DNA of 64,000 nt from Torreya grandis (lineage: Eukaryota; Streptophyta; Pinopsida; Cupressales; Taxaceae), in assembly GCA_037957365.1 (NCBI GenBank), contig JARHVA010003638.1:62001-126000 (forward strand), read 5' to 3'. Positions within the stretch are counted from its first letter, which is position 1. Each line of letters opens with the position of its first letter. The notes under the pieces were generated by a model. The model was not told where the DNA came from. It worked only from the letters and a program-made list of their open reading frames with translations, and did not search any database. The translations under genes and the position numbers were made by a program. Positions 9,550 to 21,354 of the stretch are shown in pieces.

Positions 9550-10535
9550 GTTGAATCTATAAATTCTACTATATCCTTGGCCTTTTCTTTATCTTTCCCC
9601 TTTCCCTTTACCTTAGTAGAATCTTGGTTTGATGAATTCTACTTGATAGACTTAAGAACACTTATGTTGTTCTTCTCTAAGAGATTATTTAGGTGATATA
9701 TATGCTTCTTCATGCACTTATATTCATCATGTCCATTTTTATTATATTAGGCACACTTAACCTTCTCTTTCTTAGGTTTATCATTGGAAGAGGCTTCAGT
9801 GTTGGTTTTTGTAGAGGTTGATTCTTTCTTCTTCTCTTGATCCTTATTCTTCTTCTTCTTCTTTGTGTTTTAAGTCTTTGCTTTCCCATTCCTATCAATT
9901 AGGGGTTGAGGTTTTGTGTAATTCAATTTACTCATATGGATCAACTTGTCTTACTCCCTACTTAAGTTAATAATGAAAGCATCTAAAGAGGACATTTTCC
10001 ATTCAATGCCCAAAACACTTTTAGTGGCATGGAAAGCATAGAAAAAGACTGAATAGTCAAGACTTAGTTAGAGAGTATAAAAATAACAAGTTGTTTATCT
10101 TCTTTGTTTATCCCACATTCTTTCAAATGTAATCTTAAAGACTTGAACTTAGTGAAGAAATCTTGAAGGGTGTCAAAGTTTCATGGACTTAGGATAATGA
10201 GTTCATTTTCAAGATCATTGCCTTTCATCACATCTTGTTCCCCAAATAGTTTACCTAAAATGGTCCATACATCATGAGGTAATTTGGCAGGCTCTAAGTA
10301 AAATAAGAGATCAAGTGCTACCAAAAGACATAATAAACCATAGGCTTCATCACTATTGTTATACCACTAAACTATCTTTGTATCTATGTTAGGTTTGGTT
10401 TCATCACCCATGGTTATGTTATACAAATCCTTACTCCTTAGAATGATTGTCATCTTGATTTTCCATTTGTGGTAGTTAAAGGGAGTTAGTGGGTTGATTG
10501 AAATTGAATCTATTAGTGCATAAATGAGTTGTAGT
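9550..10535 (-). pseudogene. Copia 1 gag (UBN2-type) with broken zinc knuckle
   Basis: Starts near 10530 with LTPFNYHKWKIKMTIILRS, the typical gag N-terminus. It continues through VMKGNDLENELIIL, FDTLQDFFTKFKSLRLHL and KEDKQLVIFILSN. It ends in a Lys/Arg-rich tract and a zinc knuckle at 9714-9755 reading CA.YNKNGHDEYKC, in which the second Cys is Tyr and one position is a stop. Gag forms the virus-like particle. Frameshifts and stops are frequent. Confidence 0.8.
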
Positions 10536-10539
10536 AGTA

Positions 10540-11480
10540 GTGAAAGTTAAAGTTTTTATATAAATGAAAGTGCAATTAGGATGTAAAAAGTGATTAAAAA
10601 ATAACAACACACCCCCTTGAACTATGAAATTATGAACCCCCCAAATGTTTCAAATAATTGCGTAAAAGATGTCAAACTCAACTAATAGTGCATTCTAAAT
10701 AATCAGTGTAATGAGTCAAAAGATGAGATTTAAAAAATAAAAGAAGACATCAAACTCAGTTAATAATGTGTCCAAGGAAGCAAGTATAATGTGAGCAAGA
10801 GAAAAAATGAATAACATTTTTTTTTTAAATATTGCCCATAATATATTGTTTTATAAAAATAATAAAAAATATCCACTAAAAATTTTAAACCTAACCAATC
10901 TTCTTATGCATGACTTGTGAAATAAAATAAAATTAGCCTATTTGACCTTATTTTAAATCAATCTATTTAAAAATATTTAATATGCTAAAAACATTAGGGC
11001 AAACTTGAATAGACTTAGCTTGTTTTGGAAGAAACTTTCAAGCCTTTGAAACTGTATGAGTATTTTGTGTTACTTATTGATAAACTCATGTGTATGGAAT
11101 GATAGTTATGACTAGTTTATAATGAGAGTGGTCTTAACTGAAGAAAATGTTGTAGTCGAGGTTTGTCTGGAAGAAATGAAAGACTAGGGTCAAACATGTA
11201 GAACCTATTAAGGTCAAGCATAGGCTGATATAAAATAGAAAAGACCAAACCCAAGGCTATATATAGGCATGCACTAAGGCACATAAAACATGCAGTCATA
11301 AAGAAACCATAGAAACTATGGTAATGGTTTCCATTGAACCAGTTATGCAAAAAAAAATGACTCCACCAAAGATGAAAAACTTCCAAAAATGGATTGTGAA
11401 AACTAGATTTTAGTTGCAAATAATAAATCTCATGATTTCAAATGAAATTAACAATAATAAAAAAATTGAATAATTAAATA
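10540..11480 (-). other. 5' leader of Copia 1
   Basis: About 0.95 kb between primer site and gag, AT-rich and without recognisable domains. A 100-aa open frame at 11117-11419 looks like chance. Confidence 0.5.
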
Positions 11481-11487
11481 CCAAAGT

Positions 11488-11500
11488 GGCTCTAATACCA
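11488..11500 (-). promoter_or_regulatory. Primer-binding site of Copia 1
   Basis: The minus strand reads TGGTATTAGAGCC, a one-base variant of the common TGGTATCAGAGCC that pairs with the 3' end of initiator tRNA-Met. It abuts the end of the 5' LTR. Confidence 0.85.
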
Positions 11501-11922
11501 TATCAGAGTGGATGCCAAGATCTCTAGATCAAGTGAATGCATAGATTTGTGATAGGCATTAATCAAGCATGTACACAATATAATAGATACAAAAAAATGA
11601 AATCACATACACAAGAATATTACATAAATATGATAAGAGAAAAAACTAATCTTTCATAGAATAATAGCTCACCAAGAGAGATGTACAAATAGGACTGTAT
11701 GAGTAACTCGCCCAAGAAAGGTAGTTAGAGAGCCAATAATAGAATACTAACTCCCATACCCAAAATATCCAGTCAAGGGAGTTACTTCCTATTCATTTGG
11801 TCAAAATGAAACTCCAAGTACACCTAAGCAAACCTATCCATGAAAGTAGAAAAACTCCAAGTGAGGGGAAAACTCATAATAAATAAAAATGGGGAAAAAA
11901 AGAAAACCCCTACTCTAATATA
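11501..11922 (-). repeat. 5' LTR of Copia 1
   Basis: It runs from next to the primer site to the end of similarity with the 3' LTR piece at 6087-6218. It is about 420 bp, AT-rich, with a poorly kept outer end (TTAGAGTAGGGG on the minus strand). The terminal TG/CA dinucleotides are not clear. Confidence 0.65.
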
Positions 11923-12119
11923 TTTGTAAAGGATCCATCATTTTTTTTTCTATTAAGATAGATTACTTGTGAAGTAATACATTTTAAATCTTTACTTTTG
12001 ATAATGATCCACCCAACTTATTCTAAAGATAAGATATTTCAATTTTCAAACCTTGGTGTTTTATTTTGATGTCAAGATGTAAAAATTTAGTTTTAAGATT
12101 AATGTTATTTTTTTAAAAA

Positions 12120-12395
12120 GGGTTCGTGCCTATAAATATGTATAAATTTTAGGGCTTATGGCATTAAATTTATGTAAAATTTATGGATTTTCTATCAATT
12201 TCATTTAATGATTAGGTTTTATGGCACTAAGTCTCGTAAAAATTAAGTTATGTGCCATCAACCATGGTAAAAATTAGGGGTTGTTCCATAAACATCATTA
12301 ATTAATTAGGGAGTTTTACATTTAAATCATTAATAAATTAGGGTTTATTCCAATAACATTATGAATAATTTAGGGCTTGTTCCATAAAAATAGGT
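12120..12395 (+). repeat. Degenerate ~50-60-bp tandem repeat
   Basis: About five imperfect units share AAATTAGGG(C/T)TT followed by (A/T)TGGCA or TTCCATAAAAAT, for example near 12150, 12210, 12275, 12340 and 12370. Non-coding. Confidence 0.5.
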
Positions 12396-14080
12396 ATTTT
12401 CAAAGTAATGTATGTAAATTTTCCTCCCTATTTTATTTATTTGGTAGAGGGGGGATATTTATGCAACTCAAAATGAGTAAAGGATTACCATTGATATAAT
12501 TTTCCATTAATGACTACATATTTAATATTAATTATTCTTTATATTTACTATTGGTGACTATGTAGATTTAGTATTGGTGATTATGTTGCTTTTCTATCTC
12601 AATTTATCCTATCTTGTTAAATGCATTATTTTTGGATTGTAGAAATAAAAGCATGATATGGTGTCTAGATTAAAATTAGTTGTAGTAAAAATGATATTAC
12701 TTATTTAAATTTTGTGTTTGGAGAAATGGTAAGTATTTTTTGTCTTTAGAATTAACATAAAACCCCATCTCAAGTGTTTAACTGAGAAACAATGACTAAC
12801 TTCTAGGAAATTTGATCATTGAACTCTTTTCATATTTTTTAGTTTGTGTTTGTAGATGTATTTGATTATGAAGACTAACTTTATCAAAAAATTCATTGAC
12901 TTGACCCTCCTCCTTGAAATAGTTCTAACTATTTTATTTGGATTGAGTTTTATATGTCACTTTATATACAATCTTGTATAGAGATTTTACTATCAATGGA
13001 CATTCCTTTACTTTAAGGCTTGTGTCATAACATGAAGCACACATTTGGGAGGTTAATATAGACCATATTCCACTATAAAACATCAATTTTGACCTTGATA
13101 TTTTTGTAAATCAATGAGATCATATTCCATTTCAACTATAGAGCACACACCTTTATATTTTGATGAATATGAATAAAGTAGTGTGACTTGAGACATACAA
13201 ATATGTCTATGGTCTTAGAAAACATATTCAAAAATGACACAAGGTAATTTGATTAGAGAACACAAGATGAAAAGGAACTAAATATTCTAATTTATCTCAC
13301 AATAAATCTTTCATGATATAAAATATGAATACTAACATTTTAAAAAATAATGGGTTTAAGTATAGTAAAATTTCTATGAGTTTTGACAAGAAAATCCTTT
13401 CTGTTAATAGAGGAAAAATTGGAAAAAAAATGTTGCCTTCTATCATACTATGAATGTTATTTTGTTAGATATAAAAGTTTTAGTTTTTTCACATACATAA
13501 ACTCATTAAAATTTTGTTTTGGAAGATTGTATCCTAAAAATATGTAATATTTATGTAGTATTGAGCATGTATTGTGGAAAAGTAAGCCTCATGTAATTAC
13601 TTAAAATTAATATGTATTATTGGAGAAGTGGTTATACCCCAATTAATATTTTGGGTAAAATATTTATTGATATTTTTAGTAACATGTACAAACGGATTGA
13701 AATAGAGAATGGTGGTGTCCATCCCAAGGTTTTCATGCAATTAGGAGCACAAAACCAAAATTCATATATTTTTGGAAATCGACCACAAACCCAAAGTTTT
13801 ACATGGTGTCATTGGCACATATTCATAATAGTACATTTAATCTTAAATTTTTACTGTTTGGTCATTAATTTTTGTATAATGGTTTTTTTGTTGAATGGTA
13901 ATGATTTTGTCATGATAATATTACTAAGGAGATACTATCAGCTAGTGAGAAAAAAACTATTTTTTAGTAAACACTAATGTTTATAATATTGTTTAGTATA
14001 ATATCACCCATTAGAATATATGCATAATATGTGTCATTATACACGACAGGGGTAGAAACACAAAGTGGTTGTATATGTAT
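12396..14080. other. AT-rich stretch without recognised features
   Basis: Both strands were read for transposon and gene motifs. The longest open frame (13612-13977, plus strand, 121 aa) has a hydrophobic C-terminal half but matches no family I know, and looks like chance in AT-rich DNA. Confidence 0.5.
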
Positions 14081-14142
14081 ACACACTTTATCTCCACACA
14101 CACACACATATACACATACATTATATATCATTATTTATACGC

Positions 14143-14144
<2 letters not shown>

Positions 14145-14229
<85 letters not shown>
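14145..14229. repeat. (TA)n microsatellite, about 42 copies
   Basis: A perfect TA dinucleotide run of about 85 bp, preceded by short CA-rich stretches near 14088-14120. Apparent reading frames through it are artefacts. Confidence 0.97.
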
Positions 14230-14232
<3 letters not shown>

Positions 14233-14315
14233 CAACCACACTACGTATATATATCCTCATAATGCTCATATATTCACAAAAACTATGTAAATACACACTA
14301 TGTACATATCTACAC

Positions 14316-14485
<170 letters not shown>

Positions 14486-14536
14486 TAGTGTATATATATA
14501 TACATATTTCACATAAAAATATACAACTCAAGGATA

Positions 14537-14985
14537 CATGGTGGAGAACTAGTGGCCACTAATTCTCCACTTTTTTGTTAGATTTACATTAGGATATATA
14601 ATTTTTCACTAAAAAAATATAATAATTTGTAAATAAACAACATGGTCATGATTCTATAATGTAGATATGTAGGAATCCAAAACAATGGAAGCTAGAAGAT
14701 ATTGTAATATTATAAAATTAACCACATCATATGGTGGAGAAATAGTGGCCAATAATTTATCACTTTTTATATTATGTTTACATTATGGTATACAATTTTA
14801 CACTAAATAAAAATAATAATTTTGTAATGAACACAATAAAATTAATGGCCTCTAACTCTTAAAGTAGACAATAAGATTTTTGTGGCCATAATTTTGGAAC
14901 ATAGATATGTAGGAAACCCATAAGAATGGGATCTAGATAAAATATGTAGTACTATAATAAAAGTAAATAGGTGTAGAAAACTAGT
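14537..14985 (+). repeat. Tandem repeat, period about 193 bp
   Basis: ATGGTGGAGAA(C/A)(T)AGTGGCC occurs at 14538 and 14731. Similarity follows through TTTACATTA, ATAGATATGTAGGAA and TCTAGA(A/T). Unit 2 carries an extra ~35 bp. A partial third unit starts near 14967 (AGGTGTAGAAAACTAGT). Non-coding. Confidence 0.7.
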
Positions 14986-16467
14986 ATTTGTACAGGATTT
15001 ATAAATGCAAAGCTATTATCATGATTTTTTACATATGGATTGTTAGTTTAAATTAAATTCTAATTGGCACATTTTCCTTTGTGTTGGGCCTCATATAACT
15101 TTAGATATCACCATTCACTCCTCAACACCTTCAGATTTGTCATTTGTTTGCCTCATGATACTTAAAAATATTGTTGAAAATATATAGGTATTTAATTCTA
15201 AGATTTTGATTAGCTTGACCAATATTTAGAATAGTTTACAACTAGTTTGACTGCTACCAGATTGTTTTGATAGTGGTTTTATCAAATTTTGATCCTTGAG
15301 TCCCTTTCACCATGTTTTGTTATGCCTTGATTGTCATTTTTACTAACATAATGTTTGATTTCATGCCAATAATCCTTTAATTTAAATTTAGGAAGTCTAT
15401 ATATATAATAACACTAATAAATTTATCACATGAAGAGATCACATCGTAAGCATACATAGTTAAAAATACCCCATCTAAATATTTACTACATTATACTTTT
15501 CACAACATTTTTATTTATTGAAGAGTTAATATTACATACTTGGGCCAAAATAATGACTATTCAAATAACATAAAATTTTGACTATTTACTTGTAAATCAT
15601 ACATAAGGAAACACTAGGATATTCATATACATGGATCTTCGTGTTAACTTGAATTAGTTCTAATTTGTAACTTATCATTGGAAACGGGACTAAATGTATT
15701 AGTCCACTAAAAGCAAACCCAAAATTTTAATGATCTTATAAGGTCTCTTGGTGTGGACTATGGATTTAAAAAAGGATAAATAGTTTTACCACTTTTGCAC
15801 ATTATTATGATTATTTAAGAGAGTTTTATTTTGAGAAAGCACAGACAAAGGGATTCTAATAATTTTAGACTGATCTAATATACACAACCATTATTGATAT
15901 CATAATTCCACTATCAACATAAAGTATCACTATTAGACTAGTATGATACTAGTATGCCTCTATCAAAAAAGTCTAATTTGAGTCACATTATTAGATTGCA
16001 ATCATCTTTTTGGATTATTTTCTACACATTTTTTAGACCCTTTTCCTAGTATGTTCAATCTCTATTAGAGAATAGGTGAGTTAGAAATTAGGTACACAAA
16101 AAAAAATTAAATTTCAAATTCCATACATCTCAAGGTACTTTAAGTTTATATATTTTAGTCACACTACATGTATTTATTTATTATTTTTATTATATTATAT
16201 CAAATTTATTGTATTGTGCTAATTAATGGTTAGTGTAGTGTTGATAAGACTTGGATCCACTTTATATAAATCTATTTTGTGAACCCACTTTAGGTATAAC
16301 ACAAAACATTAGGGTTTCATGATCTTTATTTCTATAGGGTTTATTCTTGATGAGATTATTTTAGATTTGATTTATCTAGGGTTATGTTTTCTCATTGTGT
16401 CATCATTAGTCCTAGTTTTTTCTATGTTATATATGTTTCTTTTATATATAAACTAAAAATATTAGAT
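14986..16467. other. AT-rich stretch without recognised genes
   Basis: No coding motif seen on either strand. The end (16290-16400) has repeated TTAGGGTTT words of the kind found in plant LTRs and 5' untranslated regions. It could be the 5' LTR of the Gypsy gag that resumes at 25.6 kb beyond the inserted element, but this is inference. Confidence 0.35.
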
Positions 16468-19369
16468 TTATTGGAGAGTCTTAAATTATGTCATGTAGGT
16501 GATATAATGAGTGGAGGTAGTGCTTTTATTATCTAAGTGATAATGACAAAGTGTGCAAATGTGTTTATTCTAGTATGCTTAAAGTATGATTGGTTGATCT
16601 TCAGTTTTGGTATGGGTAGAGATGGTTAAGGATGAGTATGGTGATTTGAGCATGAGAAATGGGTCATATAAGAGTTTTTATAATATTTGAGTACTTATGT
16701 GCATGAGTGTAATTATTTTGGTAGTCCATTGTTTTCATTTAGACATGTTAGGTCTAGTGGTAGAAAATCTGAGTAGGAAATTTGCTGACATCACCGTTAC
16801 AACATATGGATGATCCAAGGGGAGTTGGTCATATGGTTGTGATAATATTATCCAATAGTTTCTATAAACTAAATTATAGGTAATACACCTAAACATAGTC
16901 AAAGATATATGGATGCAAAGTTGGGATCTTAGGCATTTTGATAGTGTTTTCCCATAACCAAATTTGCTTAAGGAAAGAAAGAGTCAAGTAGGTAGTTATA
17001 TGATGGCATATATCACATGTGTGGATGTTTCAAGAGAATGTGTTCATATGGGGTTTTTTTTTTTTCTTAGCTGATTTTTAATAATTTTTAGATCATACAC
17101 TGAAGCACGTCAAAAGATATGCATGAGCAAAGTTGGCCTCCTAGATAAGTTCTAAGCATAGTTGGCTCTATGATAGAATATTTTAAAAAGGAATTTTAAT
17201 GGAAATACATCTCACATGTGTGATGGTTATATGATTAGTTTGTCACATGGCTAGATTTTCCTATGTAACGAGATCATATGGTCTAATTTTGAGAACATGT
17301 GAGTGTGCAAGGCAAAAGATATGATTGTGCAAAGTTGGCCTTCTAGGTAGATAAGCAATGTTCCCATACTTAGTCATTTCTTACAAAGGGTAAAGAATAG
17401 GACCAAATAGAGATCATATGGTTCATGGGTGATCATATAGTTTTATCAAATGGTTTATAGTTCATGATAAGGACTTGGATGTTCTACAGAGATCAATGGC
17501 TCCTGGGCGATTATATAATTTTGATCTAATGTTGCGTGTTAAGCGTAATGATCAAAATGTTTGAAGTTTAACATCTAGTAGAGATAAACATAAAGCTATT
17601 TCTAGGATCAATAATGAGTGGGTATTCATAATAATTGAGATTAATGGTGTACATTAAATTTAAGATGTCAAAGTGATAATTTTCTATCATAGCTAAAGCA
17701 AGGACAATCTCCAAGAGATTGATAGAATGTTTGAAGTCAAAATTCTAAATTTCATAAGGTGAGGTCAACATGTTCAAGGTTTAACATTTGGACATTGATA
17801 CTATATGTGTTAAATATAGAAGAATATCAATGGCATGTGATAAATCTAAAGTAGTGAGGACATGATATGTGAGCATAGTGTTTAAGGTTTAACTGTGACC
17901 ATTTGTATTTAAATATTTGAATTTTCAAAGGAAAAAACTAATGATCTATATTTTGGATATATATTTCAATCTATGCAGAATTTGCTCATAGTGTAAAAAT
18001 CAAAATTGTAGCAGACTATAAGGTACATCTGGGAATGTAGTTTTAAGGATATATAAGTGTGTATAGACATAGTTATGAAGGTTCAAATTTGACTATGTGT
18101 TCATGTGTATTCTAAAAGTAACCTGAGAAGGATGTTTGAGCTTGTTTTATTGTTATTTGGATGTCTCATGATGAATTAGATATTGTATCATGTCGTAGAC
18201 TCCATGAGGATGATATCTATGTATTGTAAAGGTGTGATCAATATATCTTGAGTATGAACAATGCTTAAGAAGTTGACTATGTATTCATTCATGGTGTCCT
18301 TATGAACAAGGTTATTATTTGAGTTATTTGAAATTGTATAGAAGAGTGAAATGATGATTTTAATATTTTGAGGATAATTAAGGGGTCATGTAGAGTGGAC
18401 TTATGCATATGGAAGTGGTCCTATGTTCTTCTTTTTCTTGATGAAGTGCTAAAGGAGTGAATATGTCTTCATGAAACCTATAAGGGCTATAAGGGCCTAA
18501 TTGAAAGGTGTAGTTACTTAAGGGTGACCCATAGGTGCTATGGCCAACCTATGAATATTATTTTGAGACATGTCTTGATCTGAAAGATGCCTTAAGGGAT
18601 AAGATATACGTAATGGCCAACCAAGGTGTTTATCAAGTATGCTCTATAAATAGTGTAACCAAAGATGATGGTTTTTAGATTTGGGTGTGAGACTTGGGAG
18701 AGATTTGAGAGAGGCTTGTGTGTGTGAATTATGGAGTTAAGGATGGGTAGAGTGACCTATGGATGATTTTAAGAGTATAATAGATTGATTAATTTTTGTA
18801 TGACCTATTAGTCATAATTTTATTGGAAGAATAGTGCTCTTACAGATTGAGTGTAAGTAAAGGTGAAGAGTGATAATTAGATGTCCATCTTAGGTGTTTA
18901 ATACATCAATTCAAATGTGGATGTATTAATAGGTGTTTTTTTGGTATATCAACATCCAATGTGGTTATATCCTCTTTTCAAGGTGAAACTTGATAAAATT
19001 TTGTTTATTGTTGTAACTCAGTTAGATAAGTGTTATCATACCTTGTGCGATTATAGTCTCACTAAATAGGGATTGAAGTTCCTTGATTAGTTGTAGATGG
19101 CCTAAATTAATTCTCATTATTATAGGATAATATTAAAATTATAGGTTTTAGTGGGTTTTTTCCCCTAAGAGGGTTTCCCACATATGTCATGTGTTATATG
19201 ATTGATCTTGCATTATCTCTCTTGCTCATTGCTATGAATAATGTGTATGCTTCATGAATGCTTGTGATAAATGATTAAGTGTTAGCAAATATTAAATTTA
19301 AAGTTAGATAATTTGGTATCACTAATTCACCCCCCCCCCCCCACTCTCATTGATTTTACTTATAATAAT
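16468..19369 (+). repeat. Left LTR of the gag-only element
   Basis: Starts TTATTGGAGAG (a decayed TGTTGGA-type start) and ends just before the primer site. It carries a poly-C run at 19330-19342. The last ~250 bp match the right LTR closely (for example GGGTTTCCCACATATGTCAT). No genes inside. Confidence 0.85.
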
Positions 19370-19382
19370 TGGTATTAGAGCC
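19370..19382 (+). promoter_or_regulatory. Primer-binding site of the gag-only element
   Basis: TGGTATTAGAGCC, complementary to initiator tRNA-Met apart from one base, immediately after the left LTR. Typical of Ty1/Copia. Confidence 0.88.
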
Positions 19383-19430
19383 AGTCCTTTGGTAAAGGCT
19401 TGATAGTTTGAAGTTGATCCAAGGTACAAT

Positions 19431-20482
19431 ATGGGTAGTCATCAAGGAGGTTTTCTACTAAGCAAGCACCAATGTTCAATGGATCTAATTATGATTTTTG
19501 GAGTGCAAGGATGAGGACATGTATTATTTCCCTAGTTGATGTATGGAATTCTATTTTGGATGGTTATATTGCTGCTATTACTCATCCATCTAGTGGTGTA
19601 GACAAGAAGTTTTTTTTATAATAATTCCAAGGCAATGAATGCTATCACTTATGGTCTTTAAAAGACTAAATACATCAAGGTAATGCATTGTAAATCTACT
19701 AAAAATATATGGGACAAAATTTAGATAATTTTTAAAGGAGATTCAAATTTCAATCTTGCTAAGTTACAGACTCATAGAAGGTAATTTGAAAGTCTCAAGA
19801 TGAAGGAAGAATATTTTGTGGCATCCTTTCTACATAGATTTGATGAGACTATGAACATCATTAGAGGTCTTGGAGAGAATATTAAAGAGGATAATATAGT
19901 CCAAAAGGTATTAAGGTATCTATCCCTCAAATTTTATCCAAAATTATCTACTATAGAAGAGATTCATTATCTTACTTAGTTGAATATAGATCAATTACAT
20001 GGCACCCTTACTGCATATGAGATGAGAGTAAATGATGATATACCACCAAAGAAGGAAGAAACATTCAAGAGTGAGATGAATCCTAAGAAGAAGTTCCAAG
20101 GTAATAAATCCAAGGAGGATGGAATTTCTAATATTTATGAGGATGAACTAATTGCTTTAATTACTAGGAAATTGAACACAGGTTCAGGAAAGTATAAGGG
20201 TAAACTACCCTTCAAATGTTTCAACTATGGAGATATAGGACATTTTGTTTATAATTTCCCTCATAAGCATGAGAATAATGTTGATGAGGAGAATGATCAA
20301 GGAAAATATGAAGACAAGAAGACTTACAAGAAGAAAAGATTCATAAATTATAACAACAACAATAAGAAGTCCTTCAAGAACAAGAAGAGTCTCTATACTA
20401 AAGAAGATTGTAGCTCATCAGATGAGATTGAGGATAGTGACTCAGAATATGATCATGAAGATGATGGTGCTAATAAAGATTA
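19431..20482 (+). pseudogene. Copia gag, N-terminal part with first zinc knuckle
   Basis: ATG at 19431 follows the primer site by ~50 bp. Across a frameshift the protein reads APMFNGSNYDFWSARMRT, the usual gag start. It continues through LRYLSLKFYPKLSTIEE and LHGTLTAYEMR, then a Lys-rich stretch and CFNYGDIGHFVYNF at 20217-20258. In that knuckle two of the four ligands are lost (Cys to Tyr, Cys to Phe). A clean open frame (19980-20483) ends in a Lys-rich then Asp/Glu/Ser-rich tail. Stops are common before 19980. Confidence 0.85.
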
Positions 20483-21108
20483 ATCTCTATTCAAGGCTAA
20501 GGAAGGAATTTGTTCATTAAAAGGAGTCTACTTGGATTGATTCAGATGATGATGAAGATGAGGTGGAATGTGAGACTATGTTGATGAATGCTTTTGAAGA
20601 ATTGAAGATTTAGAAGAAGATAAATAAGAAGATGAAATCTAAACTCAAGGAATATGAGGATAAATTCAATGTGTTTTAGGCAAGATAGTTTGAAAACTCT
20701 AAGGAGCATGAAGGTGATGTTATGTTTGTTAATTCTAAGTTGAAATCTATGTCTGAAAGTGTAAGAGCCAAAGAAGAATAATGCTCAAGGTATGCTTCTA
20801 ATATTGTGTCTTTGAAAGATGAGTTAGAGAATTTTTCAAGCAAGGTAAAGTCATTTATGATATTTTAATTGAGATCAAGTGATCTAGACAATACTCTAAG
20901 TGGTCAAAAACATGTTAATGATAGAATTGGTCTTGGATATGAAGAAGAAAATAGGAATGTAAATCAAAACAAGATGAAGAATAATGTGAACCAAGACAAT
21001 CATACTTTGAAGATAAATCATTAGACAAGGAATGAAGGCATTGGAATAATAAAGACAAATAAAATCAAATATCCAAATGCCATGAGGTATGCAATATTTA
21101 ATAGTTAC
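20483..21108 (+). pseudogene. Gag central coiled-coil-like region
   Basis: Frames here give WIDSDDDEDEVECETMLMNA, KMKSKLKEYEDKFNVF and SIVSLKDELENF-like heptad-rich sequence, then SGQKHVNDRIGLGYEEENRN. The last resembles the S..K.I......GLGY segment that closes the coiled-coil part of some plant Copia gags. Several stops interrupt it. Confidence 0.65.
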
Positions 21109-21354
21109 TTTTATACATGTAACCAACTTGGTCATAGGTCTAGAGAGTGTAAGAGACCTGCTAGAAATGAGTTTTCATGGAACTATGATGGGGGTCATTA
21201 GTCAAAAGGTGTGAGTAGAGTTAAGTGTTTTAATTGTCATGACATATGACATATTGCATATTTATGTCCAATTAAGGTATGAAAATATATGTTTCTTGTA
21301 AAAGGTATGGTTTGATACAATTGTGAATAGAGAGATCACATTGCTATATTTTGA
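21109..21354 (+). pseudogene. Three further gag zinc knuckles in one frame
   Basis: All three fit C-x2-C-x4-H-x4-C spacing in the same frame. 21109-21150 reads FYTCNQLGHRSREC (first Cys is Phe). 21226-21267 reads CFNCHDI, a stop, then HIAYLC (all four ligands kept). 21313-21354 has TGA at both outer Cys positions around YNC and H. With the knuckle at 20217 this gag had four, where one or two is usual. Knuckles bind packaged RNA in the family. Confidence 0.7.

Larger units (their letters stand above)
6087..11922 (-). mobile_element. Ty1/Copia retrotransposon 1, decayed, 3' LTR truncated
   Basis: Read on the minus strand the order is 5' LTR (11922-11501), primer site, leader, gag, protease, GAG-pre-integrase, integrase, reverse transcriptase, RNase H and a partial 3' LTR (6218-6087). 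That is the standard Copia order. Every domain is recognisable, but each is split among frames by stops and small indels. Only ~130 bp of the ~420-bp LTR is left at the 3' end, so the element lost its last ~290 bp, and no target duplication can be scored. Confidence 0.85.

Noticed and set aside
11117..11419. 100-aa minus-strand open frame
   Set aside because: It falls in the leader of Copia 1 between primer site and gag; no homology recognised.
13612..13977. 121-aa plus-strand open frame as a gene
   Set aside because: No recognisable motif and no relatives in the window; likely a chance frame in AT-rich sequence.
19330..19342. Poly-C run as an assembly error
   Set aside because: The right LTR has a shorter C run at the matching place, so a real, length-variable run is more likely.
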